DNA from: Fusarium oxysporum f. sp. lycopersici 4287
Lineage: Eukaryota > Ascomycota > Sordariomycetes > Hypocreales > Nectriaceae
NCBI RefSeq assembly: GCF_000149955.1
Contig: NC_030995.1
Location: forward strand, 2,555,548 to 2,619,547
DNA: 64,000 nt
Direction: 5' to 3'
A program made the translations under genes and the position numbers. This document shows, in pieces, positions 35,314 through 46,814 of this stretch. Under the pieces are notes generated by a model. That model searched no databases. It was given only the letters and a program-made list of their open reading frames with translations, and was not told where the DNA came from. Position 1 is the first letter of the stretch. Each line of letters starts with the position of its first letter.

Positions 35314-36390
35314 CTAGTAAATCGACGCAAGAGTCATCACCAGTGTCACTCCGATTATCAAGGCACTTCCAGTCGCCAACTTATCTGCCCCGTTCTTCTT
35401 GGAGCTCTCAGTAGCCTTACTACTGTCCCCAGTCGCGGTGCCAGTGGAGCCCGACGAATCGTCACTTGAACCTGAACCACTATTGCTATCGGAGCTCCCC
35501 TTGCTATCAGAACTGTCCTTGCCGACACCAGCAGCGGTAATAGTATAGACGGTTCCATCGCCTCCGTTGGTATACGAGAAGACCTTTCCGCTCGCTGGTG
35601 CCGTGACGGAGCCTGGGTTGTTGCTCAAGGTGGCGGTACCGGTCTTGAGGGGATCATCAGGCTTGTAATATGTGCTGACGCCTTCCAAAGAGTACGAAAG
35701 CTTGGAAGAACAATCATACGTCTCCATGTATGACCCGCAGGATTTATAATCGACGTTTAGCTCTGACTCGAGGCTAGATATTTGTTTCAGGCCGATGAGG
35801 TTGGGGTCGGTCTTGGGGCATATCTCTACAATACTGATAAATGTTAGCATCGATGATTTAACAGTGCTATGGAATGCAGCATACCTTGACAGAGCTCCAC
35901 TAATCTCACAGCAGTTGCAGCCCTCTATTTGCTGTAGATTGCTTCCCGCATCGCCTGAATCAGCATTGTTCGAACACGTCGCCGTCTGTTGAATGGCATC
36001 TTGTATGTTGAGATAGACTTGTCCGACGTTACAAGAGCAAGCGCCTGGCGCATTCTTGGGAGCGGGGAAGTAGGGAACTGGTTGCTTGGCAGTAGCGCAG
36101 TTCATGAAGTACGAAACCATGTACTCCTGATACTCGCATTCCCAGACCCTATTCCAGCAAGTAGCCGCGTAGCAGTTGAAGTTGTCGACGTAGTCCTGGC
36201 AGCCGCATGCGAGGAGTTCTAGCTGGCTGTTATCGTGGCGAGCTTGAGCGATGCAGCTGCTCGTCTTCTTGTTGACTGAGGCCTGGCACTTTTCGAAGCC
36301 TGATGCGTCGGCACAGCCTGAGCTTGTGAGTTTGACATCAGCGGTGGCTAGAGCAGCCAAGCCGACAAGAAAAAGACCGTATGTTTTCAT
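35314..36390 (-). CDS. Secreted Cys-rich protein with Ser-rich stalk and GPI-type tail
   Basis: Surface protein, tail to tail with the NRPS (183 bp apart). ATG at 36390 opens a signal peptide (residues 1-17, MKTYGLFLVGLAALATA). Then comes a domain with about 20 cysteines including CAATCW and CNCC, a Ser/Asp/Gly/Thr-rich stalk and a hydrophobic C terminus suited to GPI attachment. A 51-bp GT-AG intron (35834-35884, GTATGC...ATCAG) lies inside the frame; spliced length 341 residues, unspliced 358, and both are open. The cysteine pattern is not clearly CFEM. It probably sits on the plasma membrane or wall. It lies between synthetase and regulator, so it could be part of the cluster or an unrelated insertion; nothing in the protein indicates biosynthesis. 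Confidence 0.7.
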   Translation of the reverse strand: MKTYGLFLVGLAALATADVKLTSSGCADASGFEKCQASVNKKTSSCIAQARHDNSQLELLACGCQDYVDNFNCYAATCWNRVWECEYQEYMVSYFMNCATAKQPVPYFPAPKNAPGACSCNVGQVYLNIQDAIQQTATCSNNADSGDAGSNLQQIEGCNCCEISGALSRYAAFHSTVKSSMLTFISIVEICPKTDPNLIGLKQISSLESELNVDYKSCGSYMETYDCSSKLSYSLEGVSTYYKPDDPLKTGTATLSNNPGSVTAPASGKVFSYTNGGDGTVYTITAAGVGKDSSDSKGSSDSNSGSGSSDDSSGSTGTATGDSSKATESSKKNGADKLATGSALIIGVTLVMTLASIY

Positions 36391-37798
36391 GACAGTTGCT
36401 TGCTAAAACAAAGTTACGGTACAAAGGGTGCCAAGCCATTGCTTGTTTGATGGAGCTTCTAGTGCCCGTTATGTACTTTTGCGGTTGTCTTTCAGCTCTA
36501 TGCAGGAGACTGTTGGCACATCCCGAGATATCCGTATTTCGCCTTGCGAGAGAGGGCATTTGTTGAAACAATTAAAGAATGCAGCTCTCATTCAGCCTAG
36601 ACTTGACCAGATTCGGAATGCGAACCTGTCATGTTGCCCTGTTTATATTACAGGCCCGCAACGAGCGTGCCGAGATGCCGGGCTGAGATATTTATTCTCA
36701 GCTCTCCTATCCCTTATGCCACGAAACATGCTGCCTGCTGCACTGTTTGGTTCACTTATTCAAAGGCTTCTTTTGGCATTCGTATTGTGTCAATGACTGA
36801 TTAAATGACATGGAATCGGGCGAGCCAGGCAGCCATTTGCCAAAAAGGATCACTGTGTTGAGCATGCCGTGTTTCTCATTTATACTTCCTTCAAGTGGAT
36901 ACGATACGATCTAGGGCGGAGAGCATTCCGCGCCAATAAATTCCTTCTGCGTCTTCAGCCTTATTGATATGTCAGACCGGCCTTTGATTCCGCTGACTAG
37001 CGGAAAGAGCCCGTTTATCTTATCCTGAGTTGAACCAGCTTATCTGTTACCGGACTGAAACCTTTCAAGCTTCTGCTGCTTCCATGTGTATTAAAGAGGT
37101 CTAAGCCTTGTAAGCTCTTAATGTAATAGTCTTATCCTCAGACAAAACAAGCAGTCTTGAGTTTAAGTAGCGACCATGCTATAGATTTATTTAGGTTATC
37201 ACATTAAGGTTGTAATTATTTCGATAAATACTTCTTGGGATATTCTTTTCTGTTACTAGGAAAGAAGAAAGACTTGACTACTGAACAGAATAAATGCAAT
37301 TGCATAAGCTGTATTTTAAAATTGACACCCTTTAGGGTAAGTTGACATTATGGTCTGTGCTTGGAGTTCTACTTTATTTTATTCTACAACAGTGGAGCTT
37401 TCTGCTATTCTGAGGCATGTATTTTAACCTGTCAGAGTCGCAATGAACAGGCAGTGTTCTGTATAGTCCAGCTGAATATGAGATAAACAGAGCCTGGGAA
37501 AGGGACTTAAGCCAGGGCCGAGTCTATTGCAGGTGGATTCTCGGCGAGCGATAAGAAAGTGGGTCAGCTAAAGCGGATCTCCGATAACATGTCCATCCAA
37601 TCACTGTTTTTGTGTTACGGTTAACTTTGCCAGATCAAGTATGTATGTACTCCGTACTGGAAGCGCTATCTCGGTGGAGCCTCTTCCCTGGAATACCGGA
37701 ATGCGGGGTAGCGAGCGTCTGGGCGCTGAAGGAGGTTCTTCTCCCCTGAGGCAGAACTTCCGGGATGTGAATTTCATCATCACTCTGTGAATGCAAGC
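36391..37798. promoter_or_regulatory. Divergent promoter region between surface protein and Zn2Cys6 regulator
   Basis: 1.4 kb without a gene, AT-rich around 37100-37400. It serves as upstream region for both flanking genes. No repeat or operator recognised. Confidence 0.5.
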
Positions 37799-39880
37799 AT
37801 GGCTCCGGCTGTGACCATGACTGACGAGTCGAAAAGATGCCGTACTAAGAAGGCGAAAACGCGGAGTTAGTACACCTCTCAGAGATGTGAGAGACCTAGC
37901 TAACAGGCGTGTCTAGCTGGCTGTTCTATCTGCAAGAGACGCGTAAGTCGCGGTCTTGTCGCCACGAGAAGTCTATCGTAATACTGACTTTTTAGAAAAG
38001 AAGGTGAAATGTGATGAACAGCTGCCAGGATGCAAGAGATGCGCGAAAATTGGTGTCGAATGTCCCGGCTATCATAAGCCTGTGAAATGGTCGGTCAAGT
38101 ACGAGAGGTACATGGTTGATTCGTCACCGACTGCGGATAACTCCTTTTCTTGGTTCGACTCAGGTGCCAGAAATCTATCAAACTTGATACAGCCGAAATC
38201 AGACTCTGAAAGCGTCGAGACTCAGAACGACAATGACTCTGAAGTACAAGCACCTGGCCCTTCCACGCAAGGTTCTAGTTCAAGTTTATCTGATGCCAGG
38301 GAACACTTAGAGGACATGTTAGAAATGCATCCACCCTCGACGTTAAATTCAGAACAACCCTCGGCATTGTGCGACGATGTCCAAGCCGATGAGGAATTTT
38401 CTCTTGCGCCCGATGCCTTACATGATGACTCTCTTTGCCTGACTTCCTACACACCAACTCTACAAACATCACTCATCCTGGACCACTACTTTACAACAGT
38501 TTGCCATTTCAACTCATCCTTCGACTCGGCGAATAATCCATTCCGATCAGAAGTTGCCAGAATGATGGCCGACTCACCCCTACTCTTTGGTTGCGTGTTG
38601 AGCATGTCAGCAGCTCATTTATACCAGGGCGACAAAAAGAGCAGCTATATTCCACTGGAATTCCAGACCGAAGCAATGTCACATCTTTCACAGACATTGT
38701 CTAAGCTTCCTATGAGCAAGGAATGCGAGGTGGATGACAACCGGCCTACGGTCTTGGTATCTCGGGAGAAAATTCTGAATGTTTCGGATGACTTGCTCTT
38801 GAGCATTATATTCTTGGGAATGACTGCGGTAGGTATGTCCGCTCCTCTAGTCTGACCAGAACTGACCTGTTGACTCATTAGGCTTGGCATGATGTCTCTG
38901 CAACTGGTCTGCCACATCTCCATGGGTCACGACAACTATTCAGGTCATGGATAACATTAAACAAACTGACAGACATCGACAAAAGAAGAAACATGACGAG
39001 AACACAAATATTTGTGGTCTCATCCATGGTATATTGGGAAGCTATGAGCTCAGCTCTCTTCGACCAGCAATATGAAGGCTTATCACATCTCACCATCTTT
39101 TGTGATCCCCATCCCCCGGCACTCATCCAGCCTTGTCCATGGACTGGCGTTGCAACGCCCATTTTTGTGTTTCTTGCAAAGACACTAACACTGGTGCGGA
39201 ATAACCAGGCTCTGAAGAGCTTGCGGGTTTTCGAAACTGGGGAGATCCATCGGAGGGCCCTGTACGCTGAGTTACTCGTCAAAGCGACTAGTCTTGAACG
39301 TGAGATCGTGGGGTATCGGCTGCCCTATCTTGGTCTTATTGATGACATTGGAGATCCATGCACAACGCCTGATCACTTGCTGGCTATATCCCGCTGTTAT
39401 CGTCTGGCTGCCCTACTAGAGCTCTACTCTGCATTCCCGGAGACAACAAGGAGAGAGGAGAGACCAGACGGTGCTATTGATTTGCACCATGGTGATGATA
39501 AGACACATCTAGTCATGGGACTGGCATTCAGCATATTGGAAATCTTGGAAAAGATTCCAGACGACTCAGGGACAATATCGATACAGCTTCTGTCACTACT
39601 GATCGCTGGAAGTGTCCTGGGGCCCGTCTCACCAAGGGGAGAAGATGAAGGACCAAAGAGATTGGAAACACTTCGTTTGCGGGCTTTTGTTCGACAGCGG
39701 ATTCACAAGATGTATGCGGCTGTTCGTTTGGGGCCAATTGGAAACGTCATGCTTATACTGGAGGAGGTTTGGTCGCGTATGGACATGTTGCCGGCGGTTC
39801 AGAACGGGAACCCAGTGATATCGAGCTTTCACTGGATAGATATCATGTCAGAAAAAAGATTGGAAACAATATTTGGATGA
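37799..39880 (+). CDS. BEA4: Zn2Cys6 transcription factor, probable cyclodepsipeptide cluster regulator (BEA4-like)
   Basis: Four exons: 37799-37865, 37917-37942 (only 26 nt), 38001-38828, 38882-39880; all junctions keep frame, giving 639 residues. The binuclear zinc cluster reads [21 protein letters not shown]....C, with an intron between the second and third Cys; the acceptor at 38000 is the one that restores KVKCDE. A long middle region with an acidic Ser-rich linker precedes a fungal-specific regulatory domain ([41 protein letters not shown] segment). The nuclear regulator type is clear. Its position at the edge of the NRPS cluster suggests the pathway regulator known as BEA4 in Fusarium. 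Target assignment is inference, and the symbol is less certain than the family. Confidence 0.8.
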
Positions 39881-40317
39881 CCAGGCTCAACTTATTTTAA
39901 TATTACCATTTGTAATAAAAGAAGCGGTTCACTATCTTATGAAAAGCGGTTCTCTTTGCTTATGACTATTTACAAATATACTTGGTTAATTAATCCTTTA
40001 GTATTGCATCTTGCGTGCAGGTAAATGCCGTGTTGTTTTGTATTGAATGCAGAGTCTGGCGTATTTGCGACATCAGAAGTGTTATTTCCGTCACTCACAA
40101 GTGTCAGTCTAGTACTAAAATGGACGTAAAGTGCGAGGTTGCTCGGCCTCGGAACGTCGGAATGACCACTTCGGCCATCTTATCAGCGACCTCGTACATT
40201 TTGTCCCAATGAGGAAATGAGCTCATGAGACATCCACTGCATTTAAGATGGCCATGTTGTCTATCAATAACCATGAGCATATCCTCACATATTCTTGCTG
40301 TATTGCATTTAGTCATT
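39881..40317. other. Spacer between regulator and amine oxidase
   Basis: About 440 bp, AT-rich near 39890-40000. Holds the promoter of the following gene; nothing else seen. Confidence 0.5.
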
Positions 40318-41895
40318 ATGCCAACTTCAAAAGAAGGTTATCTCTGGACCAGCAACGGCCTCACAACTGGTCTCGAAACAGACTCCATTATCAGGGGTAC
40401 ACCCGAAGCTTCACTCCTCGACAAGTACGATGTTGTTGTGATCGGAACAGGCTTTGCTGGACTTATCGCTGCTCGAGATATTGGTCTGACCGCCGTTAAG
40501 GTTCTTCTTGTCGAAGGCCGCGATCGCATTGGTGGAAGAACATGGACAGCCAAAGCTTTGGGAGAGGAGTTTGAGATGGGAGGCACATGGGTTCATTGGT
40601 AAGACTCTTGTTAGACAGTTGATACACAGCTCTGATGCTGTGATTCTAGGGGCCAGCCGCACGTTTACTCAGAGATTCACCGCTACAATCTTCAAGGCAA
40701 CCTCAAGACCTCAGCAGGAACAGCAGACGCCAAGTACACAGCTTATACTGCAAGTTTTGCTGGTCCAAGCAAGCTTGATACCAAAGAGACAAACGAAGCA
40801 GTTCAACGAGTAGCTGGCGCCTTCTTCGCCATTGACGGCCTGACCAGTTATGATTTAATGCCATATCCCCACGATCCACTGCGCGAACCAGCACTATGGA
40901 AGAAATATGAGTATCTATCCGCCAAGGATCGCCTCGACCAGCTGGACATTCCTCAGGTCGAGAAGGACATGTTTGATGCTATGATCAGCTCTTTTGGCTC
41001 TGTGCCAGGTTCACAGTGTGGTTTTGTCGAGGTGCTGCGATGGTATGCACTTGGTGGCCATTCAATGGCTGGCGTTTTCGAGCGCGCTGGGCTCTGTAAG
41101 CTCGGAAAGGGCGGTATGACATCTCTAGCACTGTCGATACTGTCTGAGTATAGTGGACATTTACTGTTCAATACTGTGGTTGAGAAGGTCGACCAGAAAA
41201 GCAATGGGGTCACGTTGACTACAAAGAACGGCCGACGTATCAAAGCCAACTACGTGATATCGACTATCCCTTTGTGAGTGCCGTACATCTCGATTTTAGC
41301 TAGACTTGGACGCTGACGACTATCTAGGAACTGCCTATCGGATATCTCGTTCAACCCTCCTCTCTCGCCATTCCGCCAAGAAGCTGTCAAGGCAGGCCAT
41401 ATCAACCAAGGTGCCAAGATTCACTTCAAGTTGAAGCAAACAGAGCCTGGCTGGTTCGCTATGGCAAGCGGCTACGGTAGGTCCCCGTGGTGCTTTGCGT
41501 TCTCCGACCACAATGGCAACACCAACAAGAACAATGGTACATATTGCATTGGCTTTGGCTACGGCGGACATCTCGCAGACCCACGAGCGAGCAAAGAGAT
41601 TATCGCAAGCTTCAAAGGACACATCAAGCCCGATGCTGATGTTGAAGCATATCTCACCCACGACTGGATGAATGACAATCTTGCAAAAGGTACCTGGAGC
41701 TGCTGGGGACCTGGCCCGGCTATGAGTCGTTGGCTCAAGGAGCTTCAGAAGCCTCATGGAAGAGTCTTCTTCGCCAGTGCTGACTGGGCTAATGGATGGA
41801 GAGGTTTCGTTGATGGAGCTATTGAGAGTGGTGTCACGGCGAGTGTCGGTGTGGCGCGGTTGTTGTCTGGCGAGAATCTCGCATCCAAGCTCTAG
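40318..41895 (+). CDS. Flavin-containing amine oxidase
   Basis: FAD-dependent monoamine oxidase-type enzyme of 490 residues. Exons 40318-40598, 40650-41273, 41328-41895. Start at 40318 (MPTSKEG). The dinucleotide-binding motif VVVIGTGFAGL (about residues 39-49) is followed by the acidic strand end LLVEGRDRIGGRT, the MGGTWVHWGQPH segment across intron 1, and a C-terminal FFASADWANGWRGFVDGA segment that closes the FAD site. It oxidises primary amines or related substrates to aldehydes or imines, releasing ammonia and hydrogen peroxide. The substrate cannot be told. It follows the cluster regulator on the same strand, but canonical beauvericin synthesis does not need an amine oxidase. Confidence 0.85.
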
Positions 41896-42274
41896 TGATA
41901 GGCCTCATATGCTTGGAAAGTGCAAGATAGCCAAAATTCACGATACCTTAGGCTCGAGGTCAAAGAGATAAGACATTAATCTTTTAAACACTCTGGCTGT
42001 GACTATTGCAACTAATGATATAGTTTCTCAACCGCAAAATCACAGTCTGCTGTAATACCTGTTTCCAAATTGTCATGGGATCTGTGAATCTGACCTGACG
42101 AAATTCCCACTCAAAAGTGCTCCAGGTCCATCCCAAGTTATCATTGTCCGACCCTTATGCCCTTTGGTGCAATTTCAAGCACATGAGCAAGCTCTGCGGC
42201 AATGCAGAAGGTAGTAGGTCTGAACCTGCAAACAATATAAAACACCCCCTTTATCAAGACAGAGGGAGAGACTC
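41896..42274. other. Spacer between convergent genes
   Basis: About 380 bp of 3' flanking sequence; no gene recognised. Confidence 0.55.
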
Positions 42275-43755
42275 CTAAGGCGGACAACCCCAAATAAGAC
42301 ACCACGGCCAAATCATGTATCGCCCTAATTCCTTGAGCAAGCGTCCTATTATTTTTGTTAGCGAGCTCCCCTTCGTCTTTGCTTCTTCTTTTATCGCCTT
42401 TTTTTGTTCCTTCCACCTTGCCTTTTCCTGCTTTCTTAGCTCTTTTTCCCGCTTCTTTCTCGCGTTTTCATGCTGCTTCCATTTCTCTTTTCCCAATTTT
42501 GCCTTGAGCTCCTTTCTTTGCCTTATCTCTTTTGCCTTACTGGCCCGCCCCTGCACACACTGCGTTAGGAGCCCCTTGTTTGGGTCGAGCTTTGGTGGGT
42601 ACCCCGGAGGTGGACAGTAGGTGAGTGTTGGTCGCTTTTTGCCATGGCAATCCCAGTATTCAGTGTCCATAGTCTTGCATTCTTCGTTGACTTTACAGAC
42701 ATACCCACCACCATCATTGCCTAGGTTTGGGGCGGCTATGAGAACTTGCTTGCTGTGCTTGTCACAGTCATTCATGGGAATAAAGACATCCGGAACTCGA
42801 CCAACATCTATATCATTTATTAGAATTTTCCGTGCGATAAACATACAAGTTTGCAACTTACATGCAGTGTTCGCAACCTTGTACCAGATGCAGACTGTGT
42901 CATTTGGGCCGCCATTGCAAGTATACGAAGACCCGATATTGTAGGATTCCGTAACAGTGAAGCCCAATGCGACAAAATCAATGTTGGCTGTCGCAGTCCA
43001 TCCGAAGGCTAAGGTTTTTCCATTACTACTGCCAACAGAACATCCCTCGTCGTTGGGACAATGTACATTCTCCTGGGGTTAGTTAGCATTATGAGCAAGA
43101 ACAAAGAATAAGGCGTTAGCCGAATATAGAGGTGGAATCTTACCGAGACCTGCCGGTGGCGGTACCTCAAGTGAGGCCATCCTTGAAACTCATGTTAGGC
43201 ACGTCGCGTTCCATTAACTTAATCACAATACTAACCACTGCCGTCGATGTTTGGTGCGCCCTTGCGCCTAAAAAGCAAATAACCGACAGCTTTCGTGAAA
43301 AAAGCCGTTTTCAAAAACGTGTTCCAATCCGGATCCAGATCACCATCGATCTCGCTCTCCTCTTGCGTAGTGTTGGCAAAACAAGGGCCCTCCACGGTCG
43401 GTAACGTACTATTGGTAATATTCCACCATAACTTTCCGCAGTGAATGGAAACATACGGGGGGCTCATCTCTGTACTGCATATAGGCCCTCCCGCAAACAC
43501 AGGATTCTGGTGAACCCTATAGGTATTATTTCCAACTGTAAAGTTGCCTTCGCCACTAGAGTTGATCATAGAGAAGTCGATGGTGTCATTGGCCGGATAC
43601 TTTCTACCACATCTCTCTCCAATCAAGCTCCCCCCAATGCCGTGATATACGGTCAGAGAAGACTTGTTGTCTTCGACGTTTAGAGTGAAAGTAAGTCTGA
43701 TCATAGCCGCAGAAGTAACAGACAGAAGCAGAGAAGTCGCATAGACAAACCGCAT
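42275..43755 (-). CDS. Secreted Cys-rich protein with Lys/Glu-rich C-terminal helix
   Basis: I do not recognise the family. Four exons in coding order, 43755-43236, 43181-43144 (38 nt), 43072-42862 and 42807-42275, join in frame to 433 residues. The N terminus MRFVYATSLLLSVTSA is a signal peptide, followed by several N-glycosylation sequons (NSS, NFT, NNT, NIT). A cysteine-bearing middle includes CPNDEGC, CNGG and C.VNEEC. After a Pro-rich stretch (YCPPPGYPP), about 70 residues are dominated by Lys/Arg/Glu in an EKxRKKxEKE pattern predicted to form a long charged helix. The protein ends with an aromatic/Cys tail (YMIWPWCLIWGCPP). Probably extracellular or surface-bound; effector-like or lectin-like roles are possible but unsupported. 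Confidence 0.65.
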
Positions 43756-44206
43756 CTTTGATTTTGAATGAAGACGGGAATCAGCTGCTGTGAACAAGGT
43801 AAGTTTAAGAAGAAGTCTTTATCGTATAAGAACTGGAGGGTTCTTACTGATTGTGCCAGACCCTGATTGTGCTGCTTCGAAAGAATAGACGTGTTCCCTT
43901 GATGGGGTTCGCTGAGAGGCCAAACACTATTGGAAAACGTACCAAGAAATCTCGTGCTCTTGAGAGGAGGGGCAGGTCATGTTATACAAGTTTCTTATCA
44001 GCATTCGTAGGAGAAACTTTGAGGGCGCTCCGTATCACGCCTCGATTTATTTCGGGGCTGCAACCCTCACACTCGTGAGTTGCACGACACGAAGCCTCAT
44101 ATCCGGGGCGACAGACGCTGTCAACAACACCAAACGAAAAGCCGATGTCAGCCAGGATCCGACAAATCACCGTCTCTGTCATCAACTCTCAGATCATCTG
44201 ATCCAA
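43756..44206. other. Spacer upstream of the secreted Cys-rich gene
   Basis: 450 bp; promoter of the gene at 43755. No further feature seen. Confidence 0.45.
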
Positions 44207-45952
44207 TCAAACTCCCGTGTGACTCTCAATCGGGGTGCCCTTCTCTTTTCTTTTCGCGCCCTTTGTTGTACCCACTTCGTGTTGATGGTCAATCTTGGCC
44301 TTGCGGCCCCTTTTCAACAAGACCTCGTGTTCAGGATGATGCTGCAGCAAGGACCTCAACTTCTCGTTGTCGTTATTGACGAGCATGAGTCTGTCTGCCT
44401 CTGTCTGGTCATTCATACTATAGAAAGCATTCCCGACGACAAAGAGATTGGCAAACATGAGCTCAGCTTTGGACTCATGTTGGTCAAGAGTTCCAGACCA
44501 TTTTGTCTCCTCGATCTTGGGAGTTGAGATGTCAATATGGTTAAATGTGAATGGTATCGATTTGCATTGCATGCGATAAGATGTTTTCGCTGCGGGGTCG
44601 CGTTGACGTGCAACAAATGTATCATCAAGGTTGAACTCTCTTGTGATTCCATTGCAAGCCACAGACAATGATAGAAGATTCTGGTTGTTTACTTTGTCGT
44701 TTGGGTTCAAGCCCAAACCCAAGCCGACGCGTTCCAGAATCATCCCCAGCGGCCGGATCATGTCTCCGCAAATTGACTTTTGCAAAGCCAAAAGGTCAAC
44801 GCCTCCGTTTCCTGTTTGTGGCGGATACTCATGGTAAACAAAGCCGAACACGAACATCAAATCACCAACGTTTGACTGATCCACTGCCTTGATTTGGTCG
44901 TCATCATTGTTGGCGCCGAGGAGTTTGCCTGGTTGGGATGCATGATACATACTATAGCCACCGAGCTTCCAACATGGCTCGTCTTGAATGGCCTCGTGTT
45001 CAGAGTTTATCATTCTGAAGCTTCCGCCCAGTTTCTCGGTAGCGACATGGGTCCGAACAGGCGCCGAGTGAGCTTGTACATCACGAGGTTTGTTGAATCA
45101 TCACTTGTTTGATAATATTGGAGGAGGGGCATGCACAATGTGGCGGGTATGTTATACAGCCAGCAGAGTCTAATTCAGATTTGCATAGAAGCGGAGGATG
45201 AGCCGATGACAATGGAATGTTGTTTGTGGCGTGAATTGATCTTTTTGGCTTTCGAGAAATGGAATACCTCACGTATTTGCTCCGGGAGAGTCTCGCAGAC
45301 ACGAGGTTTCGTATCGAAAGCTTTCGGCCGAATACCGTTCGGCAGTATTTGCTCCGAAAGTTCCTCGATGAGCTTGAACGATACCGCAGTAAAGACGATA
45401 CGTAGTGGGAACTCGGCATCATGATATTCCTCCATTCTGTCGGCTTGTTGTTCCTTGCTCGCGGCGACAAGGACGTCTCCTAAACGCCAGTAATAGATAT
45501 TCAGGCTACACTCTATGGTGCTGAGTACGCTGAATGATGCAAGGGTACCTGCAGATGCACAGTCAGGACCCATGACGTCGACCATCAATTCCAAGACGCC
45601 GTTGTAACGAGCTGAGTTCTCAATATGACCATCCTCAAGCTTGAAAACATCTGTTCACCGCTTATCTTCAGCATGACTGGTGCGATATTCGACGATGAGT
45701 GTCTTGAACTCCTCATAGAGATTGGAGTCGCTCAGGTAGTTGAGGACAAGGCGGCGAAGGATCAATGCGAGGAGTGCAGTCTCATGGCAGCGCATCCAAG
45801 GAGCTCCAGTCATCTTTGACAACGCCATCGATGGTTCATTCACCGGAGACAAGAAGATTGATAGCGTATTCGAGGTCACGCCTTTTCAAAACTTCCCAGG
45901 CGTCAATATCACGGAAAAGGGGATGCTTAGTCACTTTGCGTGAGCGGCTCAT
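44207..45952 (-). pseudogene. Unknown protein gene interrupted by an in-frame TGA
   Basis: Pieces of one probable gene. Exon 1 starts at the ATG at 45952 (MSRSRKVTKHPLF) and joins through a 40-bp intron (45804-45843) to a frame reading PWMRCHETALLALILRRL and on to AEDKR. There a TGA at 45655-45657 interrupts the frame. The same frame continues with TDVFKLEDGHIENSARYNG and stays open to about 45175. A further intron leads to a C-terminal exon (VATEKLGGSFRMINSEHE) ending at 44207 with a Lys-rich tail. No GT-AG intron around the TGA restores the frame. No known domain recognised. It may be a pseudogene, a stop-codon readthrough gene, a sequencing error, or two genes. Confidence 0.45.
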
Positions 45953-46814
45953 TGAGGGCGACGGCCTCGAATTAGATATGTAGCTTGATGGTTTGTTTTT
46001 GGGTAGACGACGCGGTTGAAACCGATTGTTGTGAAGCTGATTTCTGTGCGACCTTACCATGCATGAGCTCTCACAAGTCGCGGCAGAGATAAGGCCGACA
46101 ATTGGCAAAGACCATTCTAGGGAGACTTAAATAGTTTCATTGAATAGAGGCCTTTCGTGAATCACATCGACCGTTTACTCAAATGCGTTTGGCAGGCCAT
46201 TGAAAAGGAACAACATGCTGTGAATTATATTACTGGTCCGAGGCTGGTTTTTCCAATCTGCATCTGCGCTTCATCTCACAACTCTCCATTCAAGTAACAA
46301 GATCCGGAGTCTTAATCACTTGCAAGTAGTCTTTATTTTCCATCATAAGCTTTATCCTTGGACAATTTCAGCTGAGACAGTTCCTTCATTGATTCGCTCT
46401 CAATGTGCAGGGTACTTATTCCATAACAGGCCAAAGTCAAAAACACGCCATGATAAGATAGGAGACAAGTATGCTCGCTTAGGATCTGACCAATAGGACA
46501 GTTTGCTCCGATTAGCGTCGTCAAATTTCTCTTTCAGCGCCCAATTGGCGCAAAGCTAGAGAAAATTCCGACCTGGTTGCTTAATACAGGTCTAGGCCAT
46601 TCAATAGTCTTCAGCGCCAAAGCACCTAAGATCGATAGTTTCTTCAGAACCCCTGACTAAATACGGCACAACGGCTGGCTGGTCAGCGCTAAAAAGAGCT
46701 GGTAAAATGAAGTACGATATGCGTATTGCCATATTTATCTCCCGAGCCCCAAGTTTGCGATTTTGGTGGTTTCTGCTTTGACGAGACATTCTGTATTCAT
46801 AGACTATTGCAGCC
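45953..46814. other. Gene-free spacer of 0.86 kb
   Basis: Divergent upstream region between the interrupted gene and the DUF7908-like gene. No additional gene or repeat seen. Confidence 0.5.
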
